Assembly (NCBI GenBank): GCA_947044365.1
Contig: OX345638.1
Location: forward strand, 7,015,201-7,079,200
Direction: 5' to 3'
Length of the DNA: 64,000 bases
Source: Petrosia ficiformis
Taxonomy: Eukaryota > Porifera > Demospongiae > Haplosclerida > Petrosiidae
In this document: positions 31,775 to 40,712 of the stretch, one piece after another
Position numbering within the stretch: position 1 is the first letter of the stretch
How the letters are laid out: each line of letters begins with the position of its first letter
Translations under genes and position numbers: made by a program
The notes under the pieces: model-generated
The model's input: only the letters and a program-made list of their open reading frames with translations
What the model was told of the DNA's origin: nothing
The model's database searches: none

Positions 31775-33982
31775 CTTTGAACCAATGCTCTCTCTCTTTA
31801 CTTACAATATATTTCTTATTAGTACTAGGACACTTGATCTTCATTTCTTTACGATCAACTTCAGCACAGTGTTTCTCGTCCTGTTCGCATTCAGGTAGAC
31901 TACAGTAGAAACCATACTTTTGAGCGCAAAATGATTCATCATACCGCAGACTTTCGCGAACATTAATGATCCCTTTTTCAAGGTTTTGACAAATATTATA
32001 ACAGTCCGCAGTGCAATCTACTTTAATATACACTTCAATGCATTCGTCTGTAGCTTTCAGAGTAACAGGACAATTATCATCTTCGCTGTTAGTGTAAAAG
32101 GATGCTTGATTACGAAAAAGAAGGGGTGAGCGTCTGCGATACGCAATTCTCCATTCAAACTCACGTACTAAGTATGCAAGTAGTGCGCTAAAAATTCCTT
32201 TGGGAACAAATCCTCCCTTAAACAACACTAAAAGAGGATCTGAGTGGATTTCAGTAGGATCTGGATCATCTGGTGCATGAACCAAAGCACAAGGAAGAAA
32301 ATAATCATAATCGGGATCATGTACAGGACCAAGAATGTTGAGATATTTAAGAAGAGCAAGAAATGCATCACAAGATATTTGATGCTTATCTTGATGCTTC
32401 TTGAAAATGCTTTTAAGAGTATCCCTTCTGAACAAACCTAAAGTTTCAAAGGCCTTTATTTCTGGTCTGTCAACATTCCCTTGGGTGAATGTGTTGGTAA
32501 TTAACTCTGATACTGCCTCAAAGATAACACTTGGTTGTATGATGATAGTGTTCTCGAGCTCTTCAATTCTATGATAGTAACGAATCGTGCCAGTTTGGTG
32601 ATGAAGAAACAACAAACAAGCTCGTAAATCTTCCTCAGAGATACTACATTTCTCAGCTATCTGTATACATTCTTCATAGGTCACAGTTGACTGATCCATA
32701 TTTCTTAACCACAACTCGAGAGCTAACCAGTTTACAGGAAAAACAACTTTGTATGGACTTTCTCCGTCTTTCTCTTTTCTAATTATATTTTCCACTACCT
32801 TTTTGACAGAGGTACTATCATTTTTTTCATCGTAGTTATCCACTGGTATAACAAGTTGATCTTTCGCATCAGGAGAATATTCAATGCACCCATTACGGAA
32901 AAGCGAGGTTGGTTCGACAGCTTCTTTCAGCTCCTTATCAATCTCGATCATCTCTTCGTTTGTGACTAAATCTTTGTGTGTTGCTACTACCAAGACAGAA
33001 AGAGGAGGGACACGGCATTTGGAATTACGAAGTACAAGATCTTGTGATAATGCATTGTGATAACTGGTTATGCTGGAAAGGCACTGCATAAAGACGTTCT
33101 TAACAGTGAAAGAACTCTCATAAGGATTACTTTCCTTATCAGATGTACGGTAGGTGACGGTATACCTAGCTCCTAGACCTTTAGCCAAATTAAATATTAA
33201 AACAAAAATTGTTGGACCAGCAACTAGAGCAGGTAGCACCTCTTGAAACTCTGGCTGACCTCCAGTATCAGTATAAAAGATGGTCAAGGAGTCCTTAAGA
33301 AGCTTTTCAACTTTACTCATATCTTTGTGTTTGATAGATTCTAACAACTCATGGAGTAGATTAGAACCAGTGTCTGTTCTACGAGTAACAGAACGAGGAT
33401 TTGTTACTGTGGCTCTAATAGGATCACCATAGTGACTGTTAATATTCTCATCAGGATTTGGTTGAGAAATGAAGTCATTAGTATGAGTGTTTGTAGGTGT
33501 ATACATGTATGACTTAGCTACATCTACATGTTCTGTTGGCTCATTAACATCTGATGGAATGATACGATCAACACTATTAACTGAAACTGGCTTGTTAACA
33601 TCTGGTGGAATGATACGATCAACATTAGGTTCATCAACATCTGATGAAATGATAAGATAAACACTTTTAACTAAAACTGCTGTTTCTTCTTCAAGATTTT
33701 CTACCTCTCTCCAATTGCCACCTTCTGCTATAACAGTAGAGTATATAACCTTCCTCTTATCCAAGGCAATCGTGCTATTTGGTGCGCTGCCTGGTGCATC
33801 ACGTGTAGCTGGTGTTCCTTCGACAGGTTTGTTTACAAGCCGATTGAGGAGACACGTTTTACCAACACGAGGTGGTCCAAATGGCATGCATTGAGCCATA
33901 TACATTGGAAGGGATCCCTGATTCCTGACTGCATCTTGAAAAGCCTGAATAACTTTCTCAGTTTCTGCATCTTCAAAAGTCT
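31775..33982 (-). CDS. Roco B: Roc-COR GTPase exon
   Basis: A single 2.2 kb exon of about 736 residues. It opens ETFEDAETEKVIQAFQDAV, then the P-loop GPPRVGKT (about residues 36-43), a threonine-rich switch I region, an insert of about 120 residues with a repeated DRIIPPDVN / DRIIPSDVN motif, the G3 motif DTGGQPEF, and G4 VVATHKDL: a Roc-type Ras-like GTPase. The COR region follows (FPVNWLALELWLRNMD, EECIQIAEKCSISEEDL, LLFLHHQTGTIRYY, IIQPSVIFEAVSELI). It ends in a Cys/His module (YGFYCSLPEC, KHCAEV, then WF). The true exon begins at a TTTCTTTACAG acceptor; the upstream MSVYEMLFFYIFF codons are intron. The donor CAAAG|GTTAG is in phase 1. Roco proteins are dimeric GTPase switches; sponge members with death folds suggest immune or cell-death signalling (inference). 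Confidence 0.92.
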
Positions 33983-34373
33983 CTGTAAAGAAAATATAAA
34001 AAAAGAGCATTTCATATACAGACATAATAGTGGATTAGAAAATAGAATATACATATTTAGCACACTTCCATTGTTGCTCCTAGAAGGGTGGCTTAGTGTA
34101 TAATACCAAATTGTTCAGATTTATAACCCAAATGAATAATACATACACATGGTACATGTATACAGAACCCTCACCACTATAGTATATACTTTGGTGAATA
34201 GAAGTGAACTGAGATAAACCGAGTATTATGTCTATGCTGTGTTAAATAACACATTTCATATCTTATCCACATACTATTATATTCTAATTTTGCTGAAGCA
34301 AATTTATACAGTCTTTATGTAGTTAAGTACGAGTAGTAGCTATGCAAGGAAGCCAAGTCGAAAAACTTCATAC

Positions 34374-34539
34374 CAGGCCAAATAAGGTTAACTATCTCAT
34401 TAGTTCCATAGCACTCAAGCAGAGTAGGTCGATCCTGTGCAACTACAGCTATATGATTATGTGGTTCATGAGGACAAGGACAGAAGAAACCTGGCTCAGG
34501 TTTGAGATTCAATTGTACAGCAGCCTCTGATGTATTGAC
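34374..34539 (-). CDS. Cys/His-module exon upstream of Roco B
   Basis: A 166 bp exon candidate with acceptor TATACACAG, phase 0 in, and donor CCTG|GTATGA, phase 1 out, fitting the Roco B exon at 33,982. It reads AAVQLNLKPEPGFFCPCP, HEPHNHIAVVAQDRP, TLLECYG. The pattern F-x-C-x-C, PH-x-H, then Cys recurs at the end of both Roc-COR regions (FICCDPKC...PHYLVL...KC). Read through its donor it continues KFFDL, resembling the WF that ends the module, and then stops. It may be a 5' exon of Roco B, or the remnant of a third Roco gene whose front was lost where the Crypton lies. Confidence 0.5.
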
Positions 34540-34554
34540 CTGTGTATATACTAC

Positions 34555-34690
34555 AAGAATAATAATGAACATTTTTAAAAATGAAAGAGTATGTAGGGAT
34601 ATAATATCAAAACTGAAAAAGCACAGAAACAAGATGCCTTTGGCAACAAAATGAAGTGTATACCACTTCCACATAACATGAATTTTTAGA
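34555..34690. repeat. Single arm of the fold-back repeat found at 41,819
   Basis: Closely matches the left arm of the fold-back element at 41,819-42,182 (AAATGAAAGAGT, GTAGGGATAT, AAAAAGCACAG, ACCACTTCCACATAACA). It lies directly beside the Crypton region and a Roco exon. Confidence 0.75.
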
Positions 34691-34775
34691 TGATGTGAAT
34701 CAGACGGTTAGATTCTTCTGCTTCTAAGCAACAAAGCATGGAACCGATGAACAGGAGAGGCAGCTGGTAAGTAAT

Positions 34776-34910
34776 AGATATTATATGGCCCTGGGTGTGT
34801 TATCGTGTATACACACGAAGTGATATTCATAATTCCGAGGGCGTTAGCCCGAGGAATTATGAATATCATTGAGTGTGTATCGATAACACACCCAGGACCA
34901 TGTGATATCT
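34776..34910. repeat. Large palindrome upstream of the Crypton recombinase
   Basis: Near-perfect arms of about 65 bp centred on GGGCGTTAGCCC; the arms contain CTGGGTGTGTTATCG and GATATTCATAATTCC. It could form a long hairpin or cruciform. It lies 120 bp before the recombinase start and may be part of that element or a separate MITE. Confidence 0.88.
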
Positions 34911-35030
34911 TGTTTGTCTTCTGAAGCCATAGAGATCAAAGGCATTTGCACATGCGCAAAGCAATACTGACCTTGCCCTTAGCATTTAGAGGTGAGAAAA
35001 TTGAAAAAGTGGCTGTTGTTGGTGGCTGTG

Positions 35031-36205
35031 ATGTATAAAGAAAATGATGATCCAGATTTTAAATCCCCAAAGAAAAAGAAACAAATAAAACCATCTAAAC
35101 GAGTTGAGAAAGTGAGCACACAGGAAGTAATAGATGAGATCTGCAAAGGATATGTTCCAGCAAACACGAAGCGAAATACCGAATGGTCACGAAGGGTTTT
35201 TGCTGAATGGAGAGCATCTCGAGACGATGAAGAAGTTTGTCCTCCTGATCTACTTGAAAATCCTAACATAAAGAAACTCAATTTTTGGATTCCACGCTTT
35301 ATTAACGAAGTTAGGCGCATCGATGGAAAGCCATACCCACCCAGAACGATTAACCAGATTCTTGCCGGATTGCAGAGACATTTATTAGATAACGATTACT
35401 GTTTTCCAAAATTTCTAGATAGAAAAAACTCTCAGTTTCGTCCTATTCATGGAGCTTGTGATTCTGTTTACCATTGATTGCACTCCAGTGGAGTTGGTAC
35501 AAAGGTTCGTTCTACTTCTATTATTAGTGATGATGAAGAACACCAACTTTGGTCTTGTGGCATTCTCGGCACAGATAGTCCATTTACTCTGTTACGAACA
35601 GTGTTTTTTTTACGTCGGTAAAAGATTTTGTATTCGTGGAGGCGAAGAACAGAGAAACTTAGGACCCTCCCAGTTCTTGCGTTCACTTGATCCAGACTGT
35701 CTTACTTTTGTTGAGCATGGCTCTAAGAATCGTAGCAGCAGAGCAAATGAGTTACATTTGAAAAACAAAGAAGTTCCGTGTCCTGCCATTCCTGAAAATA
35801 GACCTTGTTGTATGGTTTATTTAATGGACTTGTACATACTTTGGCAATTTACAAGGTACAAGTCCATTAAATAAACCATACAACGAGGTCTATTTTCGGC
35901 TCAGACCAAAGAAAGTTATGCCCAGTGATGAAAGCGAACCATGGTATGAAAATGTACCTGTGGGGAAGAATGTGTTATCTTCAATGGTGAAGATTATGTC
36001 CTTGGAAGGGGGAATCGCTGGTAAAAGTAATCATAGTCTACGTGCTTCTGGAGCAACTGCAATGTTACAAAATGGAGTCCCAGAGAAAATAATACAGAAA
36101 GTCACAGGACACAGATCCCTTGAAGCATTACGTGAGTATGAAAGAGTTTCTACTGACCAAAATGTTCAAGTTAGCAAAGTCAAATCGTCATCAAGTGAAA
36201 TATGA
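35031..36205 (+). pseudogene. Crypton-type tyrosine recombinase, degraded
   Basis: The frame starts MYKENDDPDFKSP with a lysine-rich stretch, then VIDEICKGYVPANTKRN, TEWSRRVFAEWRASR: the N-terminal domain seen in Cryptons and their domesticated relatives (ZMYM, QRICH1). A TGA (likely from CGA) follows CDSVYH at about 35,474. The frame continues LHSSGVGTKVRST and ILGTDSPFTLLRTVFF to a frameshift in a T-run (about 35,606), then FCIRGGEEQRNLGPSQF with the first catalytic Arg. An inverted duplication breaks the frame at 35,795-35,896. The last part carries HSLRASGATAM (His and Arg), VTGHRSLEALREYERVS (His and nucleophile Tyr). All catalytic residues survive but three lesions make it a pseudogene. 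Cryptons move by recombination of a circular DNA. No reverse transcriptase is seen, against DIRS or Ngaro. Confidence 0.85.
35795..35896. repeat. 41 bp inverted duplication inside the recombinase
   Basis: Positions 35,795-35,835 and 35,856-35,896 are complements with a 20 bp spacer. One arm is the native coding sequence (RPCCMVYLMDLY); the other is an inverted copy that replaced the next codons before the frame resumes at VYFRLRPKKV. This looks like a template-switch event. Confidence 0.92.
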
Positions 36206-37844
36206 TGAACCGTTAGTCAGTGATTCATGTGGACTTGCCTTTGGATTTGGTGGAATGCATAGTTGTTTGATAGGACAAGTTGTTGTGAATATCAATAAAA
36301 ATGAAGTTTAAAGGAGGATGACTAAAATATCAATATGTTATTAATTATGTTATTCAATTAATCATTAACTTTGCAAATTTGTGTGTGCATGTTGAGATAT
36401 ACCCCCTAGGGGTTATGGATACCAAACAGGATGTGGTCACTATTCCACATGCTATACAATATATTACCAGCCCGGTGACTTTGATCTCTATGGCTTCTAT
36501 AAGACAAGTAATGATATCAGGACCATCAATGATGGTTTTAACAGTTGCATGTACAAGTGTAACAGGAGTTCTTGGCGGAGCACCAGAACTGTCCATTTAT
36601 TAACTTCTTGGTTGCGTTATTCATTATTATTAATTGACACGCCCATCATGAATACATATTTACAAAAACATTTTCGGCGCGCTTTGTGTGCCGATTACCT
36701 TTATTTTTAGGCCCAGGTATGAATTAGGGTCTGGCTACGCCACTGATGTCAAAACTCAAAAAGCATGGTTGGGAGGCTAATAGGACCCAAAATTAAACAA
36801 ACTACTTCCATATAACTCTACATACGTAAGTACTTACACTGCTAAAAGCAAAGTACAAAATACAAAGATTAAGGATTTTGCCAGTTTTGCCACTCGCCAA
36901 TTATCTACCTTAACGACAATCTTTGGTCATCTAGGTGTTAGTAGTCATAAAAACACTAGATATGAACAGGTACATGTATGTGTGTATTAAAACTTATCTG
37001 TATATTATATTACCAGAGATTTCAGCTCATCACTTGCAATTGAAACGTATGGGTGGCCATTTTTTCCCTACATAGAGAGTACTACTGTACTCTCTAATAT
37101 CTATGTGGGCAGGGTTTTGTACCACATGTAGGGGTGTTGATTGAATTACATGTACTTGTTGCTCAGATTGCATAATATTATTAATTTTCACTTATCATTC
37201 TTTTACATTCTGTAGGTTTAGGATTGAGGTGTTGCCATAGCCCTGATAACCTAACCTGTTTCAACCTAAAAGCTGGTTCACAATATGACGCAAGCCTTGC
37301 TTTGCCTGCGTTGCATTGGGATAAAATTCTGAAAACTGATTAGTGAAATGCAATGCAGCTGACGCAAAATAGAATCAGATCCTATCCTGCGTTACATAGT
37401 TTCTGACAGTGTTAAAAGAAGCTCACAATACAACGCACTGACATAATGCAAAGAAACGCAAGACCTTGCATCGTATTTTGAACCAGGCTTAATGATAACT
37501 CTTAAACATGCATACACATTAAGCTACGATTCAATAATTAGAGGAGATCATATTACTGAGATACCATCCCTACATCCAGAAACAAAGTATGACATTTTTG
37601 AAGACACTGAGTCCCAGGCAGGAATGGAAATGCAATGGCCTAACAAGCCAGGCTCAAGGGTCGATTCCCATCTGGGAGTCAGCATCTTCTCTTTGAACAT
37701 ATCCAATAATATAAGTGTTCTTTTTTTCTGTGAAGACAAAGATCTACAACATGTACATTTGTGACTATATGCATGAGAGAATGACGGTTAGTGAAAATAA
37801 TAAAATACTTAATTCTATAGAATCGTTATTTGACTATAAATTAC
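36206..37844. other. Interval with no recognised gene
   Basis: The 36,870-37,105 part matches 42,865-43,090 (GCCAGTTTTG, ACTCGCC, ATTACCAGAGATTTCAGCT) and ends in the hairpin AGAGAGTACTACTGTACTCTCT. A frame at 37,492-37,764 (plus) has no recognisable domain. The right edge may include 3' UTR of the RING-Roco gene ending at 37,845. Confidence 0.5.
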
Positions 37845-38510
37845 TTATCTGAAGAAGCTCCCTCTAAGATACCAAATGTGGGATTGTAATTTATCCAATA
37901 TAACATTTATAACTATTTCTTCACCTTCATATTCATTCTTTATCTTCTTAACAATATGACGAAGATATTCATCATTCTCCATTAATTCGAGCACTACATG
38001 CAGACAGTCAGGATTCTGCTCAACCTTCATTTCGATATGATCAAGAAGTATACAGGCTCCTTCTTTATCTCCTGTACGAGTTACAGAGATCTTTGTATCT
38101 CTGTCAATGATGTTCACTGCAAACAGCTTTTGTGTAAACGACAGCAGAGAGTCTTTACTAACATTCAGCACATCACTAATTTCACCATGATATTCTCTTA
38201 ACACATCTGGGTCATTTTGTCTTGATTTAATTTCTCCAGGAAACCAGTAGGCTTCTCTAAGAGTAGGTGAACGACGACGATATGGATTTTCATCACAAAG
38301 AAGAGAATCTTGACATTTTTGTTCTTTGCCTGAGCGAAGGACTAGATAGTGTGGATCAGAGGATGGTGGACATTTGGGATCACAGCATATGAACTTAAAT
38401 TCTCTTGGTACATGTAATATAGAAAGTGGTATGGAACCAACAAAATGAGATCGTGCATCAATGGACTGAAGGCATGTTTCTACTTCCTGACAGCTGGTCT
38501 CCAGAACTTC
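37845..38510 (-). CDS. Roco A C-terminal exon: Cys/His module and CARD-like domain
   Basis: A 666 bp exon after ATGTCATAG, entered in phase 0 to match the Roc-COR donor at 39,004, ending at TAA (221 residues). It begins EVLETSCQEVETCLQSID and carries the Cys/His module FICCDPKCPPSSDPHYLVL, KCQDSLLCDENPYRRR, AYWFPGEI. A CARD-like domain follows: LREYHGEISDVLNV, LLSFTQKLFAVNIID, ACILLDHIEMKVEQNP, LHVVLELMENDEYLRHIVKKI, a clear paralogue of 28,986-28,649. A short tail ends WYLRGSFFR. Only the last half lies downstream of a start-like codon, but the frame is open from the acceptor. The domain is expected to recruit partners by homotypic contact; partners unknown. Confidence 0.72.
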   Translation of the reverse strand, partial: EVLETSCQEVETCLQSIDARSHFVGSIPLSILHVPREFKFICCDPKCPPSSDPHYLVLRSGKEQKCQDSLLCDENPYRRRSPTLREAYWFPGEIKSRQNDPDVLREYHGEISDVLNVSKDSLLSFTQKLFAVNIIDRDTKISVTRTGDKEGACILLDHIEMKVEQNPDCLHVVLELMENDEYLRHIVKKIKNEYEGEEIVINVILDKLQSHIWYLRGSFFR

Positions 38511-38733
38511 CTATGACATAAAGTATTGATATAGAAAATTAAATTGTAATAATAACCAATTATAAATAAGACATAATTATATATAGGTAAATACAGTCAC
38601 TGAATAAGTGGTATAAAAAGTGTATGCAAACACAAAAAAATATTTATTGACATTGAATAGCTTCTTGAGAATGTTGTGGTTTATACATGTATATAATGCT
38701 TTGCTAATCTCATCTCACATAGAAAATAAATGA

Positions 38734-38926
38734 TAAATTCTAATTAATAAGGATTAAAGAGGAAAGTGAAAAGTACTGGTTGTCACCAGGAATTGAACCC
38801 AAGGCCACTGACTTCAGCCACCAAAGCTCTAACCACTGAGGTATGACAACCAGGCAAGTGTCAGCACTTTCACAATCCTCTATGTACATTCACTTTCCTC
38901 TTTCAGCTTTATTAATTAGAATTTAG
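38734..38926. mobile_element. Inverted-repeat element carrying a tRNA-like core
   Basis: The ends AAATTCTAATTAATAAGG and GGAAAGTGA are repeated inverted at the right (TCACTTTCC, TTTATTAATTAGAATTT), giving arms of about 35 bp around a tRNA-like sequence. It lies in the intron between the Roc-COR and CARD-like exons of Roco A. The combination of terminal inverted repeats and tRNA-like core is unusual for a SINE. Confidence 0.6.
38778..38851 (-). tRNA. tRNA-like sequence, probably a pseudo-tRNA
   Basis: Read on the minus strand, 74 nt begin GGTTGTC and end GACAACC, a perfect seven-pair acceptor stem. It holds an A-box-like TACCTCAGTGGTTAGAGC and a B-box-like GGTTCAATTCC at normal spacing. The anticodon arm does not fold convincingly and no anticodon can be assigned, so a working tRNA is unlikely. 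A tRNA-derived mobile element is more likely. Confidence 0.4.
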
Positions 38927-39003
38927 CATTTAGTAGTATATAAAATGCTACTTGAAAAAATATCTAGGAAGGATATGGTGCAATGTATACAAAATGTACA
39001 TAC

Positions 39004-40712
39004 CTTTACATCATGGCAGATGTTCTGCTTTTCAGTATTTGAAGTTCCATCCTCATGTATAACATCAACTTGAATTGCACTAGGTAGTTCAGTAAGAATA
39101 ACATGAGTGCCTGAAAACTGAAATGTGACTCGATTATGAAATAGTGTTATAAGTTTAAGAAAGTAGAGGTCACATTTTGGAGAATCAGGCATAGTGGCAA
39201 CAAGACGTGTGAAGAAACCTGGGGTTACGTAACCAGTGGAAAATGTAATGTGGAGAGAAGAGGCTTTTAAATTTGAGGAAGTGTCATCTGTGAACTTTCT
39301 TAGTGCTGCTGGTAGGAAGAACTGTTTGATATCTGGGTCATAAAACAGATTAGTTTTGATTTCTACTGCTAAACGAAACTGAACCAAAAGCTCAATGATA
39401 CCATCGGGTTCAATACCCTCACAATTTCTCCACACAGCTCTATACAAGGGCTCGACTAGAATCCCTTTCTCATGTAGCAGTTTCCACATTTGTTGTAGAT
39501 TTTCACCATCATCACTTTGTTGTAGTGTAAGGACTTTTCCAAGGCAATCCACAAACCATTTTGGACTGAGAATGACCTTATCTCTGAGACCTTGAATGTG
39601 AGGGTAGAATAAAATCACTCCTAGCTCATGATAGAACATGAGAACTTGAGGGACATCTTCAGCATTGATCTTACAATCCACACCAATAGCACATGCTTCA
39701 CGGAGTGTGATTATATTTTTGGATTCTTTCACCAGCACTTGTAAAACTTTACGAAACAGAACCCATTTGATTGGTGTTCTAACAATGAGCTTCTCAGAAG
39801 TAAACTTGTAAATCTCGTTTCGCAAATATTTGTATGTTTCATCTTCTTCATTTCCCATTCCTGCTGTAGTATTATCAACAATGCACACTCTCTTAAATAT
39901 ATTTACAAAAGCCTTTTCTTTAATTGAGTGCATTAGATTCTCACTGATCTCATTTTTCTTTTCCGAGCTCAATTTATCTCCTCTAGTACCGATGGCAATC
40001 ATACGTGGATAATCAAGTAAGGCACCCTTTTGAACTCTTGCCAGATGGGCATGAATACTTGCCATCCATTTGTGTAAAAGTTCCAATACAGTAATGTTTA
40101 CTTCTTCTCCAGAAAACTTTCTTCCCTGGTGATAATGTACAGATGTCCATCTGTTATTGAAATCTACTGAAGCATCAAAGAGGAGGAGGAACATGGTACG
40201 AGATGTAAGGAATGCTGGCAGTAATTCCAGAAACTGAGGCTGACCCCCACAATCCCAAACATGGAGAAGTGGTTGAGGTTTTTTATAAAGTTTTGACATA
40301 GCTCGTTCAATAACATCTGCAACAATTGTGTCTACTGTCACCATTTTTTGTTCCTCAATCGCTAACTCTGAAGGTATTATTGATTGTAATGATGGGTAAA
40401 GACTTACAGCTGCTTCATTGCTCAGAACTGCTGCAGGTCTTCTCTGAATGTGTGCCAATAATCGAGATAACTCGTCAAGCTCATCATCTGGGGTCAACTC
40501 TCTCCAGTCTGCAGTTGCCCAGTGGTAATCAACAGGTCGTGTCGTTGATACAGACTCAATATTAGCAACAATAGTACTGTCTATTTTTGAGTCAAATGGA
40601 AAGTGCATAAGCCCACGCTTGAGGCTTGATTTTCCAGCACCAGCTGCCCCAAGTAGCATAACACGAGAATATGCTACATCACATTCACCTTCTGAAAGAG
40701 CCTTTTCATAAA
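39004..40712 (-). CDS. Roco A: Roc-COR GTPase exon of the RING-Roco gene
   Basis: One 1.7 kb exon of about 570 residues between a TCATTTTAG acceptor (phase 1 in) and donor GTAAAG|GTATGT (phase 0 out). Motifs in order: VAYSRVMLLGAAGAGKSSL with P-loop GAAGAGKS; DST and TTRP in the switch I region; G3 VWDCGGQPQF followed by LELLPAFLTSRTMFLLLF; G4 AIGTRGDKL; then COR segments IVRTPIKWVLFRKVLQVL, MFYHELGVILFYPHIQGL, VILSPKWFVDCLGKVL, LLVQFRLAVEIKT and FFLPAAL. Gly in the G3 motif and the Q after it are as in other Roc domains. An in-frame upstream stretch MTNMKRLISLLCIIFIILV looks like a signal peptide but is better read as intron, because a good acceptor follows and the phase fits linker exon 43,202-43,142. 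LRRs and a kinase domain, as in LRRK proteins, are absent. Confidence 0.9.

Noticed and set aside
33983..34025. Start codon of Roco B at 34,025
   Set aside because: The codons MSVYEMLFFYIFF coincide with a polypyrimidine tract and TTTACAG acceptor, so they are intron; the true start is upstream.
35031..36205. DIRS or Ngaro retrotransposon
   Set aside because: The recombinase could fit, but no reverse transcriptase or RNase H sequence is visible around it, and the N-terminal domain is Crypton-like.
36379..36603. 74-codon hydrophobic plus-strand frame after the recombinase
   Set aside because: No family resemblance; the overlapping minus strand is open too. It may be part of the Crypton but cannot be supported.
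38778..38851. Functional tRNA gene
   Set aside because: The acceptor stem and B-box are good but the anticodon arm does not pair, and it lies inside an inverted-repeat element.
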